Shown here: one piece after another, positions 15,104 through 23,681 of the stretch
How the letters are laid out: the number at the start of each line of letters is the position of its first letter
Position numbering within the stretch: the first letter of the stretch is position 1
Assembly (NCBI RefSeq): GCF_947648125.1
Contig: NZ_CANSMR010000005.1
Location: 1-64,000 of the forward strand
Direction of reading: 5' to 3'
DNA from: an uncultured Bradyrhizobium sp.
GTDB taxonomy: Bacteria; Pseudomonadota; Alphaproteobacteria; Rhizobiales; Xanthobacteraceae
DNA length: 64,000 nucleotides
Notes under the pieces: model-generated
Told to the model about the DNA's origin: nothing
Database searches by the model: none
The model's input: the letters and a program-made list of their open reading frames with translations, nothing else
Program-made: the position numbers and the translations under genes

Positions 15104-15901
15104 ATGTCTCAGCACCGTCCTTCGATACTTCTGCTTCTCGCCGCAGCGCTCGCCGTTTGCCTCATCGATAGCACCGCGCCTGCCGCCGCCGAGGTACCGG
15201 CCATCGTGGCGCGCCAACGCAACGAGAAGAAGGTCTTCACCGACGCCGAGATCGTCGAGGGCTTTCTGAAAACCGCGTTCGGCGCCGAATATCATCTCGC
15301 CGGTCGGGTCGACCGCATCCGCAAATACGACAAGCCGGTGCGCGTGTTCGCCGACGGCAACCGTGCCGACCGCAAGGTCCAGCTCGCCAAGGTCATTGCC
15401 GACATCCGAGCCAAGGTGCAGCATCTCGACATCGCGATGACCGACAACAACGACGCGGCCAATGTCGTGGTCAAGCTGGTGCGCGACCGCGAGCTCTACC
15501 GCACCATCGCGACTTTCTACGGCCAGGAGCGCGCCAAGGAGATCCGCACCTCGCTCGATCCGCAATGCCTGTCCGGCTTCCGCAAGAACGAGAACTACGA
15601 GATCGAGCATTCCGACGTCATCCTCACCGTCGACAATGGCGATTTCGTCTTCCTCGACTGCGCCTATGAGGAGCTGTTGCAGTCGCTCGGCCCCATCAAC
15701 GACACCGCGACCGTGCCGTGGACCATGTTCAACGACAGCGTCTCGATGGGCTTTTTCGACGTCTACGACCAATACCTGCTCAACCTGCTCTACGACCCCC
15801 GCATCAAGCCCGGCATGAACGTGCAGGAGGTCAAGGCCGCGCTGCCCGCCGTGCTCACCGACGTCCGCGCCTGGGTGGCGAAGGTGAACCATCTGGAGTG
15901 A
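15104..15901 (+). CDS. DUF2927-family exported protein
   Basis: A 265-residue protein with a signal peptide (ILLLLAAALAVCLIDSTAPA) and a domain matching DUF2927 in style: FTDAEIVEGFLKTAFGAEY, a central DPQCLSGFRKN segment and an FLDCAYEELLQSLG segment with paired cysteines probably forming a disulfide. Family members are found across alphaproteobacteria, sometimes lipid-anchored; their function is not known to me. The ATG at 15104 is used rather than 15068, because the latter starts inside the hairpin. A long repeat-filled gap follows. Confidence 0.8.
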   Translation: MSQHRPSILLLLAAALAVCLIDSTAPAAAEVPAIVARQRNEKKVFTDAEIVEGFLKTAFGAEYHLAGRVDRIRKYDKPVRVFADGNRADRKVQLAKVIADIRAKVQHLDIAMTDNNDAANVVVKLVRDRELYRTIATFYGQERAKEIRTSLDPQCLSGFRKNENYEIEHSDVILTVDNGDFVFLDCAYEELLQSLGPINDTATVPWTMFNDSVSMGFFDVYDQYLLNLLYDPRIKPGMNVQEVKAALPAVLTDVRAWVAKVNHLE

Positions 15902-15944
15902 GGGTGGCTGTGATCGGTGCATGGTGCTCGCCAGAAACACCGCT

Positions 15945-16064
15945 GTCGTCCTGGCGAAAGCCAGGACCCATAACCACCGCATTTGATTGTGAACGGGATC
16001 GTGGCTCCAGATCGCGCAACGATTGCGATTTGGGGTAATGGGTCCTGGCTTTCGCCAGGACGAC
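15945..16064. repeat. Long inverted repeat with 27-bp perfect arms
   Basis: Arms at 15945-15971 and 16038-16064 (starting GTCGTCCTGGCGAAAGCC and its complement) are perfectly complementary over 27 bases and flank a 66-base centre. It is intergenic, and its layout is that of a dispersed miniature palindromic repeat. Confidence 0.8.
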
Positions 16065-16108
16065 GATGAGGATAGGTCTCGACTCCACCGGTCAAACAGC
16101 TTGTTCGG

Positions 16109-16213
16109 TGTCATCACCCGCGCATGCGGGTGATCCAGTATTCCAGAGACAGCAGTGCTTGAGCCGAGAAGCCGCGGCGTACTGGATCGCCCGGTCGAGC
16201 CGGGCGATGACAG
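16109..16213. repeat. Second type of intergenic palindrome
   Basis: It opens TGTCATCACCCGCGCATGCG and closes GCCGGGCGATGACA, the ends being roughly complementary, with TACTGGATCGCCCGG inside. No coding potential. It is a different family from its neighbours on both sides. Confidence 0.65.
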
Positions 16214-16279
16214 TTGTGGATGAGGACGCAGCTTCGCATTCTCGCGTGACGCGCGCGTAAGGGACGCACCGGCGGTAGG

Positions 16280-16446
16280 GTTCCCTCTCCCCTTGCGGGA
16301 GAGGGTTAGGGAGAGGGGTGCCACACCACGCGCTCTCTCCGTATCGTCACGACAAGCGAGCAAGTTGCGCGAGCGATGCCCTCATCAATCATCTCACACG
16401 GGGCCACCCCTCTCCCCAACCCTCCCCCACAAGGGGGGAGGGAGCC
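16280..16446. repeat. Third type of intergenic repeat (CTCTCCC family)
   Basis: It begins TTCCCTCTCCCCTTGCGGGA and ends with the complementary AAGGGGGGAGGGAGCC, with GGGGCCACCCCTC inside. The same family recurs at 28419-28580, 48397-48595 and 55055-55125. The 667-base gap from 15902 to 16568 is thus almost wholly three kinds of repeat, with no gene. Confidence 0.75.
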
Positions 16447-16568
16447 TAAGAGGCGTGCTCACCTCACCGCCGTCTCCCCACCCGATGCGGGATCACCACC
16501 CTCTCCGCTTGACCTTACCCCTGCGGCCACCTCCATAGAGGCGCGGTCAGACGACGCGAGGTGATTCG

Positions 16569-17600
16569 ATGAATGCTCCTGCTGCCCGTTTCCTCAGCCC
16601 GTCCGAAGCTGCAAGGCAGCTCGGGATCTCGGCGAAAGCGCTGCGCCTCTACGAGGAACGCGGCCTGATCGCGCCCGGCCGCACGCCGGCTGGATGGCGC
16701 GCCTATGGTGCGGCCGAGATGGCGCGCGGCGCCGAGATCGTCGCGCTGCGCGCGCTCGGCCTCAGCATCAATGAAGTGGCGCGGATCCTGAGCGGCGACG
16801 TCGTCATCTTCGGCCGCGTGCTGGCCGCGCACGAGGCCTCGCTCGAAGCGCGGATGCGCCAATCCGGCGACAGCATCGCCAGGGTGCGCCGGCTGCGCGC
16901 CGACCTCGCCCGCGGCAAGATGCCCGCGACGCGCGACCTCGTCAGTGCGGTCAGGGTACGGCCGGCGATCGGCGTCGCGTTCGATCTGCCGTGGCCGTGG
17001 GGCGGCGAGCGCTTCGAGCTGCGCGACATCAAGCTGCTGAACTACATCGTCGGCCCGCTCGGCAGCGGCAAGACGCGCCTCGGGCAGCGGCTGGCCGAAG
17101 TGCTGCCCGACGCCAGCTTCGTGGGGCTGGACCGCACCGCCGACGGCGGCGCGGCCGTTCGTGCGCGGCTCGATGCCGATCCGGCGCACAAGGCGAGGGT
17201 CGAGGCGAGCCTTGCCGTCCTCCTCGCCGATGGCGCGGTGGAGTCAGCCGCGCTGACCACCCTGCTCGCCGCGCTCGAGGCCGACGGCGACACGATCCTG
17301 GTGATCGACATGCTCGAACACGGGCTCGATGCAGCCAGCCAGGAAGCCGTGATCGCGCATCTGCGCCGTCGCGGGCCCGAGGCGCGGCCGCTGTTCTTCC
17401 TCACACGCTCCACCGCGATCCTGGACCTCGACGCGGTCGGCGACGATGAAGCGATCATCCTGTGCCCCGCCAATCACAGCGTGCCGATCTCTGTCACGCC
17501 CATGCCCGGTGCGCCTGGCTATGAAGCGGTCGCGACTTGCCTCGCCGCTCCAGAGGTGCGGGCGCGCACCGAAGGCATGGTTGCGTGGCTGCCATCCTGA
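16569..17600 (+). CDS. MerR-type regulator fused to a P-loop ATPase domain
   Basis: A 343-residue protein. Residues 9-75 form a MerR winged-helix domain (LSPSEAARQLGISAKALRLY, then RTPAGWRAYG and LGLSINEVARIL), followed by a helical linker. The C-terminal domain has a Walker A motif GPLGSGKT (162-169) and a Walker B-like LVIDMLEHGLD (244-254), like an ABC or SMC-type ATPase without a visible signature motif. MerR proteins normally carry small ligand domains, so an NTPase effector domain is unusual. It lies between a repeat block and a LysR gene, and its target is not apparent from the neighbours. Confidence 0.8.
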   Translation: MNAPAARFLSPSEAARQLGISAKALRLYEERGLIAPGRTPAGWRAYGAAEMARGAEIVALRALGLSINEVARILSGDVVIFGRVLAAHEASLEARMRQSGDSIARVRRLRADLARGKMPATRDLVSAVRVRPAIGVAFDLPWPWGGERFELRDIKLLNYIVGPLGSGKTRLGQRLAEVLPDASFVGLDRTADGGAAVRARLDADPAHKARVEASLAVLLADGAVESAALTTLLAALEADGDTILVIDMLEHGLDAASQEAVIAHLRRRGPEARPLFFLTRSTAILDLDAVGDDEAIILCPANHSVPISVTPMPGAPGYEAVATCLAAPEVRARTEGMVAWLPS

Positions 17601-17613
17601 CTTCTCGCATTGG

Positions 17614-17632
17614 TTGTATTATAATCACACAA
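17614..17632 (+). promoter_or_regulatory. Candidate LysR-type box
   Basis: TTGT and ACAA separated by exactly 11 bases (17614-17632) form a T-N11-A box overlapping a TATAAT. A second TCACACAA lies at 17681. The site is 56 bases before the LysR start, so it would suit autoregulation. Confidence 0.4.
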
Positions 17633-17687
17633 CAATGCACGACGCAGGTCGGATGCACGGCAAAAAAGTGTGCTATAAGCTCACACA

Positions 17688-18683
17688 ATGACCGAGCTTC
17701 CCCGTACCCAGGCCTTGCGTTGCTTCATCACGGTTGCCCGTGAGGGCACTGTATCGCGCGCTGCCGCGATGCTGAAACTGACCCAGCCGGCGGTCAGTCT
17801 GCAACTGAAGGCGCTCGAGGAAAGCACCGGACTGCAGCTGTTCAACCGCACACCCAGCGGCTTCACGCTGACCGAGGCCGGCGCCGCGCTGCTGCCGCTG
17901 GCGCACCGGGCGGTGGCCGCGGCATCTGACTTCAAGGCGATGGCGGACTCGCTGAATGAGGCGCAGCGCGGCACGCTGCGCGTCGGCACCATCCTCGACC
18001 CCGAATTCACCCGGCTCGGGCCGTTCGTGCGCAGCCTTGCGATGTCCTCGCAACGCACCGAAGTGTTTCTGCGCCATGGCGTCAGCGACGACGTGCTCGC
18101 GCAGGTCGGCCGGAGCGAGCTCGACGTCGGCTACTATGTCGACGCCACGCCGCCGGAGCAGCTGGTCCATCACAGCTTCACCGAGCGGACCATCGCCGAC
18201 GGCCGCTACCAGCTGGCGCCGCTGCTCAGCTATAACTACCGCGTCATCGCGCCGATCGGCTGGCGAGACCGGGTGATCGGCAAGGACTGGGCGGAGCTCG
18301 CCGAGCTGCCCTGGCTTGCAACACCGCCGCATTCCGGCCACCGCCGCCTGCTGGACGACATCTTCCGTCCGCTTGGCGCGTTGCCGAAGCGGGTCGGCTA
18401 CACCGATCAGGAAGAGGCGATGATCGACTTCGTCGAATCCGGCCTCTGCCTCAGCCTCGCGCGCGACAGCGTGCTGGCGCCACGGATGGCGCGCCCGCAT
18501 CAGTTCGTGGTCGCCGACAGGGTCAAGCTCACCTGCGACCTCTCTTTCGCCTGCCTCGCCGCCCGCCGCCAGGAGCCGGTGATCGCCCACGCCTTCGCAA
18601 GCGTGCGCGCGGTGTGGAATATCAAGCCGGCAATCGCCGGCGCCGGACCGACACGAACGCGGAAGGTCGCGAAGAACGTGTAA
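17688..18683 (+). CDS. LysR-family transcriptional regulator
   Basis: A 331-residue regulator: N-terminal helix-turn-helix (LRCFITVAREGTVSRAAAML, then LTQPAVSLQLKALEE) and a two-lobed ligand-binding domain from about residue 90 (GTLRVGTILDPEF onward, with FVESGLCLSLARDSVLAP). The C-terminal 20 residues are basic. LysR proteins usually control a divergent gene, but the upstream neighbour runs in the same direction, so the target is unclear. The start at 17688 gives a normal N-terminus and follows a possible operator. Confidence 0.88.
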   Translation: MTELPRTQALRCFITVAREGTVSRAAAMLKLTQPAVSLQLKALEESTGLQLFNRTPSGFTLTEAGAALLPLAHRAVAAASDFKAMADSLNEAQRGTLRVGTILDPEFTRLGPFVRSLAMSSQRTEVFLRHGVSDDVLAQVGRSELDVGYYVDATPPEQLVHHSFTERTIADGRYQLAPLLSYNYRVIAPIGWRDRVIGKDWAELAELPWLATPPHSGHRRLLDDIFRPLGALPKRVGYTDQEEAMIDFVESGLCLSLARDSVLAPRMARPHQFVVADRVKLTCDLSFACLAARRQEPVIAHAFASVRAVWNIKPAIAGAGPTRTRKVAKNV

Positions 18684-18914
18684 GCGGCGCGCAAACGCCC
18701 AGCTCACGGCAGTTTCGATTTCGATGGCGGACACGGAGCGGCCCAAGCGGGAGCCAATTCTGTTCCCGCGTATACCGACGAAATGCACAACTAATACGTG
18801 TAAATGTTATGCGCATTTTATCTTAGCGCGAGCGCACTTCTTAACGCTTGGTCGCCATTCCTACATATCGCCGGGCGCTTGCTTTCTAAGGTCGGGCTCA
18901 GAGGAATCTCCAGC

Positions 18915-19526
18915 ATGGATGACCATTTTTGGTCGGCGCTGCTTTCGTGGTGGCCGTTCGCTTTACTCATGGCTGCCTGGTTCTTGTTTGGTCGCGCGCA
19001 GATCTTGTCGCTGCTGTGGACGCCGACGTTGAGTGAAGGCAACACTCCAGAGTCAAGTTCTGATGCCGCAGGCGGAAACAGCGACGCAACAGAGGACCTG
19101 CCATGGTTCGCGGCGATGGAGTATTACGCTTTGATACTCAACCGAACCTACAAAATATTCGCAATGGATCAAATGCTAGTCGGCGCGACGGTGAGGGGTT
19201 TGGTGATCAGTCCTCCCGTCACGACCTCATCGATGTCGAATCAAGAATTCTGGGCGCGGACCCAAGCAGCGAAACGATACGAGCGTGTCGATTTGACTTC
19301 AGCAAAGTTTCTTCGAATGCATTCGGCCAACTTCCAAATTCGTTGGAATGATATCACCGCAACTGAATTTCGGGCAGGCCGGAAGTGGGGCATGGGGAAC
19401 GTGCCTCACTCTGGCCGATTGGTTCTTCATCTGCGAAGCGGACGCAAGCGTGAACTCATCTTGCTTGGAAGGCAGAATGGTAACGCTCTAAAGCAAAAAC
19501 TCAACGATCGGTGGCGACCGAGCTAA
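18915..19526 (+). CDS. Membrane-anchored hypothetical protein
   Basis: A 203-residue protein beginning MDDHFWSALLSWWPFALLMA, one transmembrane segment, then a short polar linker and a soluble domain with NRTYKIFAMDQMLVGATVRG and a C-terminal RLVLHLRSGRKRELILLG, which reads like a small beta-rich (PH-like) domain on the cytoplasmic face. The ATG at 18915 has GAGGAA 8 bases upstream. Base composition is visibly lower in GC than neighbours, hinting at acquisition. No family recognised. Confidence 0.6.
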   Translation: MDDHFWSALLSWWPFALLMAAWFLFGRAQILSLLWTPTLSEGNTPESSSDAAGGNSDATEDLPWFAAMEYYALILNRTYKIFAMDQMLVGATVRGLVISPPVTTSSMSNQEFWARTQAAKRYERVDLTSAKFLRMHSANFQIRWNDITATEFRAGRKWGMGNVPHSGRLVLHLRSGRKRELILLGRQNGNALKQKLNDRWRPS

Positions 19527-19656
19527 CCACCCAGCCAACGATTATCGATTTTGAGTCAACCTCTCATCTCGACGCGCTGGATCAAGCGGCGGCACTTAGG
19601 CCATTGCCCGGCCTTGGACATTCGAGCGCAACTTGTACGATGCCCTTGCGTCGTGC

Positions 19657-20097
19657 CTACTTCAAAGCCAGGCTGGTGCAATACGCGGAGACTTCACCGG
19701 ATCTCCAGCCGTTGTTGAGCCCGGTTTCCGTGCACTGATTGTAGCTCTTGAAGGGGATGCTGCCGGGGCCGATGTTTCGGCACCCGGTGTAGGCGGACGC
19801 GCCGGCAGACCAGGAGCATCCGACCCAGGGGCGGTCGCCTGACCTCATGCTCGTCATGCAGCCGCCGACGCAGAACACCGAGGTCGCAGCTGCATGCAGA
19901 GACGAAGCCGAAGTGCTGCGCGCCGCCGCGTGCTGCTTCGGCCTCGGTTGAACGCCTGCGTGCCTCGGCGCCTCGACCGAAATGCTGGGAAGCGGGCTGG
20001 GCTGCGACCACGCCGGGCCGCTTGATCCGCATACGAGCGGCGCGATCGACAAGACGGCGACAGCGACATGCGTGACGAAGAGCGACGGGCGTTTCAT
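19657..20097 (-). CDS. Small secreted cysteine-containing protein
   Basis: A 146-residue product with a signal peptide (MKRPSLFVTHVAVAVLSIAP, cleavage near PAWSQ). A mature region follows with six cysteines (FCVGGCM, GCSW, TGCRN, NQCTE and AYCTS), suggesting disulfides. Similar small Cys-rich exported proteins occur in Bradyrhizobium without known role. The ATG at 20097 is taken because it opens the signal peptide; a longer frame adds unlikely residues. It is convergent with the preceding gene. Confidence 0.6.
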   Translation of the reverse strand: MKRPSLFVTHVAVAVLSIAPLVCGSSGPAWSQPSPLPSISVEAPRHAGVQPRPKQHAAARSTSASSLHAAATSVFCVGGCMTSMRSGDRPWVGCSWSAGASAYTGCRNIGPGSIPFKSYNQCTETGLNNGWRSGEVSAYCTSLALK

Positions 20098-20243
20098 AGC
20101 CAGGTCCTCCCAAGATGCCGGACGGCAATTCCGTCCCGGGATGCAGGCTAGCACACATTCAACCGCCTGAAATTCCTGTCCGGCGCTGTTGGCTTGAGCC
20201 GGAGCAGTGCATCTCAGTTGAATTCAGGCAATTCCATCCAGCT

Positions 20244-20337
20244 CCGTCATGCCCGGCCTTGTCCCGGGCATCCACGTCTTTGCAGCTATCAAGTAAGAAA
20301 AGACGTGGATGGCCGGGACAAGCCCGGCCATGACGGA
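20244..20337. repeat. Intergenic palindrome (CCGTCATGCCCGG family)
   Basis: Long complementary arms start CCGTCATGCCCGGCCTTGTC and end AAGCCCGGCCATGACGG, with inner complementary GACGTGGATG/CATCCACGTC blocks. It fills much of the 350-base gap 20098-20447, which otherwise holds only the lspA promoter region. Confidence 0.8.
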
Positions 20338-20447
20338 AGAAGATTTCGGTCAGTTGGAAAGCCACCGCGCGCTATTCCGGTCAGGCACCTGGATATTGGC
20401 CGCTGCGGCCCGTCACACTATGGTGCGACAGGAGGGCTGCCCATGGC

Positions 20448-21005
20448 GTGGACGACAGCGGAGCGAGAAACGGTTTCGTGAGAAGATATCGAAGCTCGCG
20501 CATCGTCGCGCTCAGCGCGGCACTCGCGATGCTGGCGCTGGATCAGCTGACAAAGCTTTGGGCGCTTCGATCGCTGGAAACCGGCGCCACCGTCAAGCTA
20601 CCGGGCCCCGTCGATCTCACCCTCGTGTTCAATCGCAGCAACGCATTCGGTCTCGTTCCCGACTACGGAGCGTTGTCGCGTTGGACGCTCGCTTGCGTCG
20701 GCCTTGCTGCAGCGGCGGCCCTGCTCGGAGCGATGCTGCGGCGATCGACATCGACCCTCAACGCCCTTGGATTCGCCTTGATCGGCGCCGGAGCTGCCGG
20801 AAATGCGATCGACCGGCTTCGATTGGGTGCCGTCATCGACCTGTTCGACGCCTCGAAACTTCGATTTGTCTGGATCTTCAACGTCGCCGACGTTTCGATC
20901 GATCTGGGGATCGCGCTTGTCTTGCTGGCCGCGCTCCTGCCGTCGTTGGAGGTGCCCGAGGTAAAGACAGAGGCAAGGCCAGAGGCAGACCAACGCGACA
21001 ACTAG
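20448..21005 (+). CDS. lspA: Signal peptidase II (prolipoprotein signal peptidase)
   Basis: LspA is an inner-membrane aspartyl protease that removes the signal peptide of lipid-modified prolipoproteins. The sequence has four hydrophobic segments and the family motifs LDQLTKLW, FNRSNAFGLVPD, GNAIDRL (first catalytic Asp) and FNVADVSID (second Asp). Starts are GTG: 20448 gives 185 residues, and 20478 gives the more usual MRRYRSS beginning. A strong AGGAGG at 20430 serves an out-of-frame ATG at 20443 whose 12-codon frame ends in TGA overlapping the 20478 GTG, hinting at coupled translation. It stands apart from ileS and is probably an extra copy. Confidence 0.85.
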   Translation: MDDSGARNGFVRRYRSSRIVALSAALAMLALDQLTKLWALRSLETGATVKLPGPVDLTLVFNRSNAFGLVPDYGALSRWTLACVGLAAAAALLGAMLRRSTSTLNALGFALIGAGAAGNAIDRLRLGAVIDLFDASKLRFVWIFNVADVSIDLGIALVLLAALLPSLEVPEVKTEARPEADQRDN

Positions 21006-21014
21006 GCTGATGTC

Positions 21015-21227
21015 CTAGGCCGCGACGACCAGCGATCGCGTCATGTCCGCCATGGTTGGCACCAGCGACGGTGCTTCACAATCCTGCAGAGCGAGCTCGT
21101 TCATGAGCTGCTGCAGTCTTGGCGGCAAATCGGCGTAATCGCCGCGCAGGGCGTGGCGCAGTCGCTCGCCGATCTCTTCGCAGATGGCGCGCGCGTGCTC
21201 GGGCGCGATCGGATGAGGCTCACTCAT
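21015..21227 (-). CDS. Small conserved hypothetical protein
   Basis: A 70-residue soluble protein beginning MSEPHPIAPEHARAICEEIG, then GERLRHALRG and LPPRLQQLMNELALQD: helical and acidic, resembling short regulatory proteins conserved in Bradyrhizobium. Its ATG lies within ATGAGTGA, so it overlaps the end of the upstream 43-codon gene by 8 bases. This tight overlap argues for this start instead of a longer frame beginning at 21314. Function unknown. Confidence 0.6.
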   Translation of the reverse strand: MSEPHPIAPEHARAICEEIGERLRHALRGDYADLPPRLQQLMNELALQDCEAPSLVPTMADMTRSLVVAA

Positions 21228-21351
21228 CGACGTGAACTGCCTGGACATAAACTGCTTGCAAAGGCCGCGAGCCGTCAGACGGCATTTCCGCGTACGCGGA
21301 TCCCGCATGCGCACATGCGATCAAAACCAGGATCCGAACAATGCTGAACAT
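21220..21351 (-). CDS. 43-residue secreted peptide
   Basis: The minus strand encodes MFSIVRILVLIACAHAGSAY followed by AEMPSDGSRP and a short tail ending AVHVDE. Residues 1-21 form a good signal peptide, leaving a mature peptide of about 22 residues. A GGGAG ribosome site lies upstream of the ATG complementing 21349-21351. The stop overlaps the start of the next gene by 8 bases (ATGAGTGA), which implies coupled translation. It is below normal gene-finder length. Function unknown. Confidence 0.5.
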   Translation of the reverse strand: MFSIVRILVLIACAHAGSAYAEMPSDGSRPLQAVYVQAVHVDE

Positions 21352-21741
21352 GGTTCGTACTCCCTTTTCCTGTTCTTCAATAACAGGAGGTCGTTGCCGC
21401 CCGATTAGGGAAACTGGTTCCCACGGCCTTTAAGGGAATGGTAAACACGAAGTTTCAGGACGCGCCTGGGACACGGATTGTCGCGCAACTTGCCCCCGGC
21501 GATTGCCTTCGCCCTGCATCGCGCTGCCTCGACCCCGATGCCGGGACCGAGCAAGATCGAATCCGGCCGCTGGACGAGATGGGCTGATCTTGGCTGAGGC
21601 TTCGGCGCCGCGCCGCCTGCCCGGATGTCCCCAATCAGGGGGACAGACGCATCCGGTGGAATCAATAAGATGCCGAACCGGACGCCGGTCGGCTATCATC
21701 GGCCGCACTGACACAAGAAGAACCTGCTGGGAGGAATTGCA
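21352..21741. other. Gene-free gap with one hairpin
   Basis: No convincing gene is seen. A hairpin TGTCCCC/GGGGACA with a six-base loop lies at 21626-21645, about 95 bases before the binding-protein gene, and GGGAGG precedes its ATG. The left end holds the promoter of the minus-strand peptide gene. Confidence 0.5.
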
Positions 21742-22890
21742 ATGAAGCTGGCCATGGCCGGACTCTGGGTACTCGCGGGCGCGCTGCTGATCGCGCCGGA
21801 CGCGCGGGCCGACATCAAGGTCGGCGTCGTGGTATCCGGATCGGGGCCGGGCTCGGCGCTCGGCCAGCCGCAGATGCGCACCATCGCCGCGCTGCCGAAG
21901 GAGATCGGCGGCGAGAAGGTGGTCTATATCGCGCTCGACGACGAATCCGATCCGACCAAGGGTACGCAGAATGCCCGCCGCCTCGTGATCCAGGACGGCG
22001 TCGATATCCTGATCGGCTCCTCGTTGACCCCCGTGACCATGCCGATGCTCGACGTCGCCTTCGAATCCAAGACGCCGATCATCTCGCTCGCGGCGGCGAC
22101 CGCGATCGTGCGGCCGATGGACGAGCGCCGTCGCTGGGCGTTCAAGGTGGTCCCCAATGACGATTTGATGGCGGCGGCGATCCTGAAATACATCGCGAAA
22201 TCCGGCATCAAGACGCTCGGCTATATCGGCGTGTCCGACGGCTATGGCGAAGGCTACTACACTGAGGTGTCACGGCTGGCACCGTCGCTCGGCCTCACCG
22301 TCACGACGCATGAGGTCTATGCGCGCGCCGACACCAGCGCGATGGGCCAGGCGCTGAAGGTGATCGCGACCAACCCGGAGGCGGTGTTCATCGCGTCCGC
22401 AGGCACGCCGGCCGTGCTGCCGCAGGAGGCGCTGCGCAGCCGCGGCTATGCCGGCAAGATCTTCCAGACCCACGGCGTTGCGTCGGAGGAGTTCATCAAG
22501 CTCGGCGGCGCCAATGTCGAGGGTGCGATCTTCACCGGCGAGGCCTTCACGATCGCCGACGATCTGCCGGCGAACGATCCGTTCCGCCAGGCGCGCGACG
22601 AGTTCGTGTCGTCCTACGAGAAGGTCAACGGGCAAAAGCCGAACATCTTCGGCGCCCATCTGTGGGACGCCGTCACGCTGTTCAAGCGGGCGGCGGCGAG
22701 CGCGCTGAAGACGGCGAAGCCCGGCACACCGGAATTCCGCGCCGCGCTGCGCGACGAGCTCGAGCGCGGCAAGGACGTCTACCTGAACAACGGCCTCTCG
22801 ACGATGAGCCCGACCGACCACAACGGCTACGACGAGCGGTCGGCATTCCTGATCAAGGTCGAGGGCGGCAAGTTCAGGCTGGTGAAGTAG
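21742..22890 (+). CDS. Periplasmic substrate-binding protein, branched-chain amino acid type
   Basis: A 382-residue exported protein: signal peptide to ARADIK, then a two-lobed periplasmic ligand-binding domain of the LivJ type, with IKVGVVVSGSGPGSALGQPQ, a SSLTPVTMPML serine loop, GYIGVSDGYGEGYY and the hinge region near NIFGAHLWDA. Such proteins deliver amino acids, aromatic acids or related compounds to an ABC transporter. No permease or ATPase gene is adjacent, so it is an orphan. GGGAGG lies 9 bases before the start. It converges on a methyltransferase gene with only 4 bases between. Confidence 0.88.
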   Translation: MKLAMAGLWVLAGALLIAPDARADIKVGVVVSGSGPGSALGQPQMRTIAALPKEIGGEKVVYIALDDESDPTKGTQNARRLVIQDGVDILIGSSLTPVTMPMLDVAFESKTPIISLAAATAIVRPMDERRRWAFKVVPNDDLMAAAILKYIAKSGIKTLGYIGVSDGYGEGYYTEVSRLAPSLGLTVTTHEVYARADTSAMGQALKVIATNPEAVFIASAGTPAVLPQEALRSRGYAGKIFQTHGVASEEFIKLGGANVEGAIFTGEAFTIADDLPANDPFRQARDEFVSSYEKVNGQKPNIFGAHLWDAVTLFKRAAASALKTAKPGTPEFRAALRDELERGKDVYLNNGLSTMSPTDHNGYDERSAFLIKVEGGKFRLVK

Positions 22891-22894
22891 AACG

Positions 22895-23539
22895 TCACCT
22901 CTTGCGCGCCACGATGTAGGGGCGGTGATCGTCGCCCTTCGTCGCATGGTTCTCTGCAGCCACAATCTCGATCCCGCCGGCGTTCAAGAACTCGCGCAGT
23001 TTCTCGGACGTGAACACGCCGGCATGGGGCGCCATTCCGATCGCGCGCAGCGCCGGCAGCACAAGCCGGACCAGCGGGTTCATCTCACCAACACAGGGCG
23101 TCTTGGAAATGAAAACGCCATCCGCCATCAGCAGTGCGTGAATCCGGCAGAGAGTGCCATGCAGGTCCCGAACCAGATGGAGGTAGTTGAACCCCAGGAT
23201 GGCGTCGAACGGTCCAGCATCGACCGCCGTGGTATCGGCAGTCGCGACCCGGAACGTCAGACCCCGGATCGGCGTCGTCGCGTGCTTCTGGTTGGCGATC
23301 GCAATCATCTCCGGCGAAATGTCGGTGGCCAGATAACGCTCGACGCCGTCCGCGAGCCGGAGCGCCGTGGTGCCGGTCCCGCAACCGAGCTCCAGCACAT
23401 GATCGCTGGATTTCAAGAGGGCGCGGGTGCGGTCGAGCGTGCGCTCATATTCGGCCGGCGCCGCGATCGGCCGCGCGGCATATTTGCGTGCAGCCCGGTC
23501 CCAGAAGCGGGCGTCGCTTTCGATGGTCAAGACGGGCAT
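22895..23539 (-). CDS. Class I SAM-dependent methyltransferase
   Basis: A 214-residue cytoplasmic methyltransferase with SAM motif I VLELGCGTGTTALRLA (about residues 47-62), motif II YLATDISPEMI and a later FDAILGFNYLHLV. It resembles small-molecule methyltransferases of the UbiE/Methyltransf_11 type. The substrate is not evident. The C-terminus ends YIVARKR, close to the convergent binding-protein gene. A small membrane-protein gene lies downstream on the same strand order, separated from its start by 142 bases. Confidence 0.85.
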   Translation of the reverse strand: MPVLTIESDARFWDRAARKYAARPIAAPAEYERTLDRTRALLKSSDHVLELGCGTGTTALRLADGVERYLATDISPEMIAIANQKHATTPIRGLTFRVATADTTAVDAGPFDAILGFNYLHLVRDLHGTLCRIHALLMADGVFISKTPCVGEMNPLVRLVLPALRAIGMAPHAGVFTSEKLREFLNAGGIEIVAAENHATKGDDHRPYIVARKR

Positions 23540-23681
23540 ATCCTCCGGGCGGGTGCGGGCGCGGAGACCATGAGCAGTCCGCTCCCACCCAGGTCAACTC
23601 CGTCAAAATGTCGCGCGACCGAGCGAAGCAATGGTCCGCTCAGTCCGACGCAAATTCCCGGCTGCCTGATCCCATCGCGCT

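Noticed and set aside
14258-16363. A 701-codon open frame on the minus strand
   Set aside because: It runs antisense through the L,D-transpeptidase and DUF2927 genes and several repeats; its composition is that of a GC-rich shadow frame.
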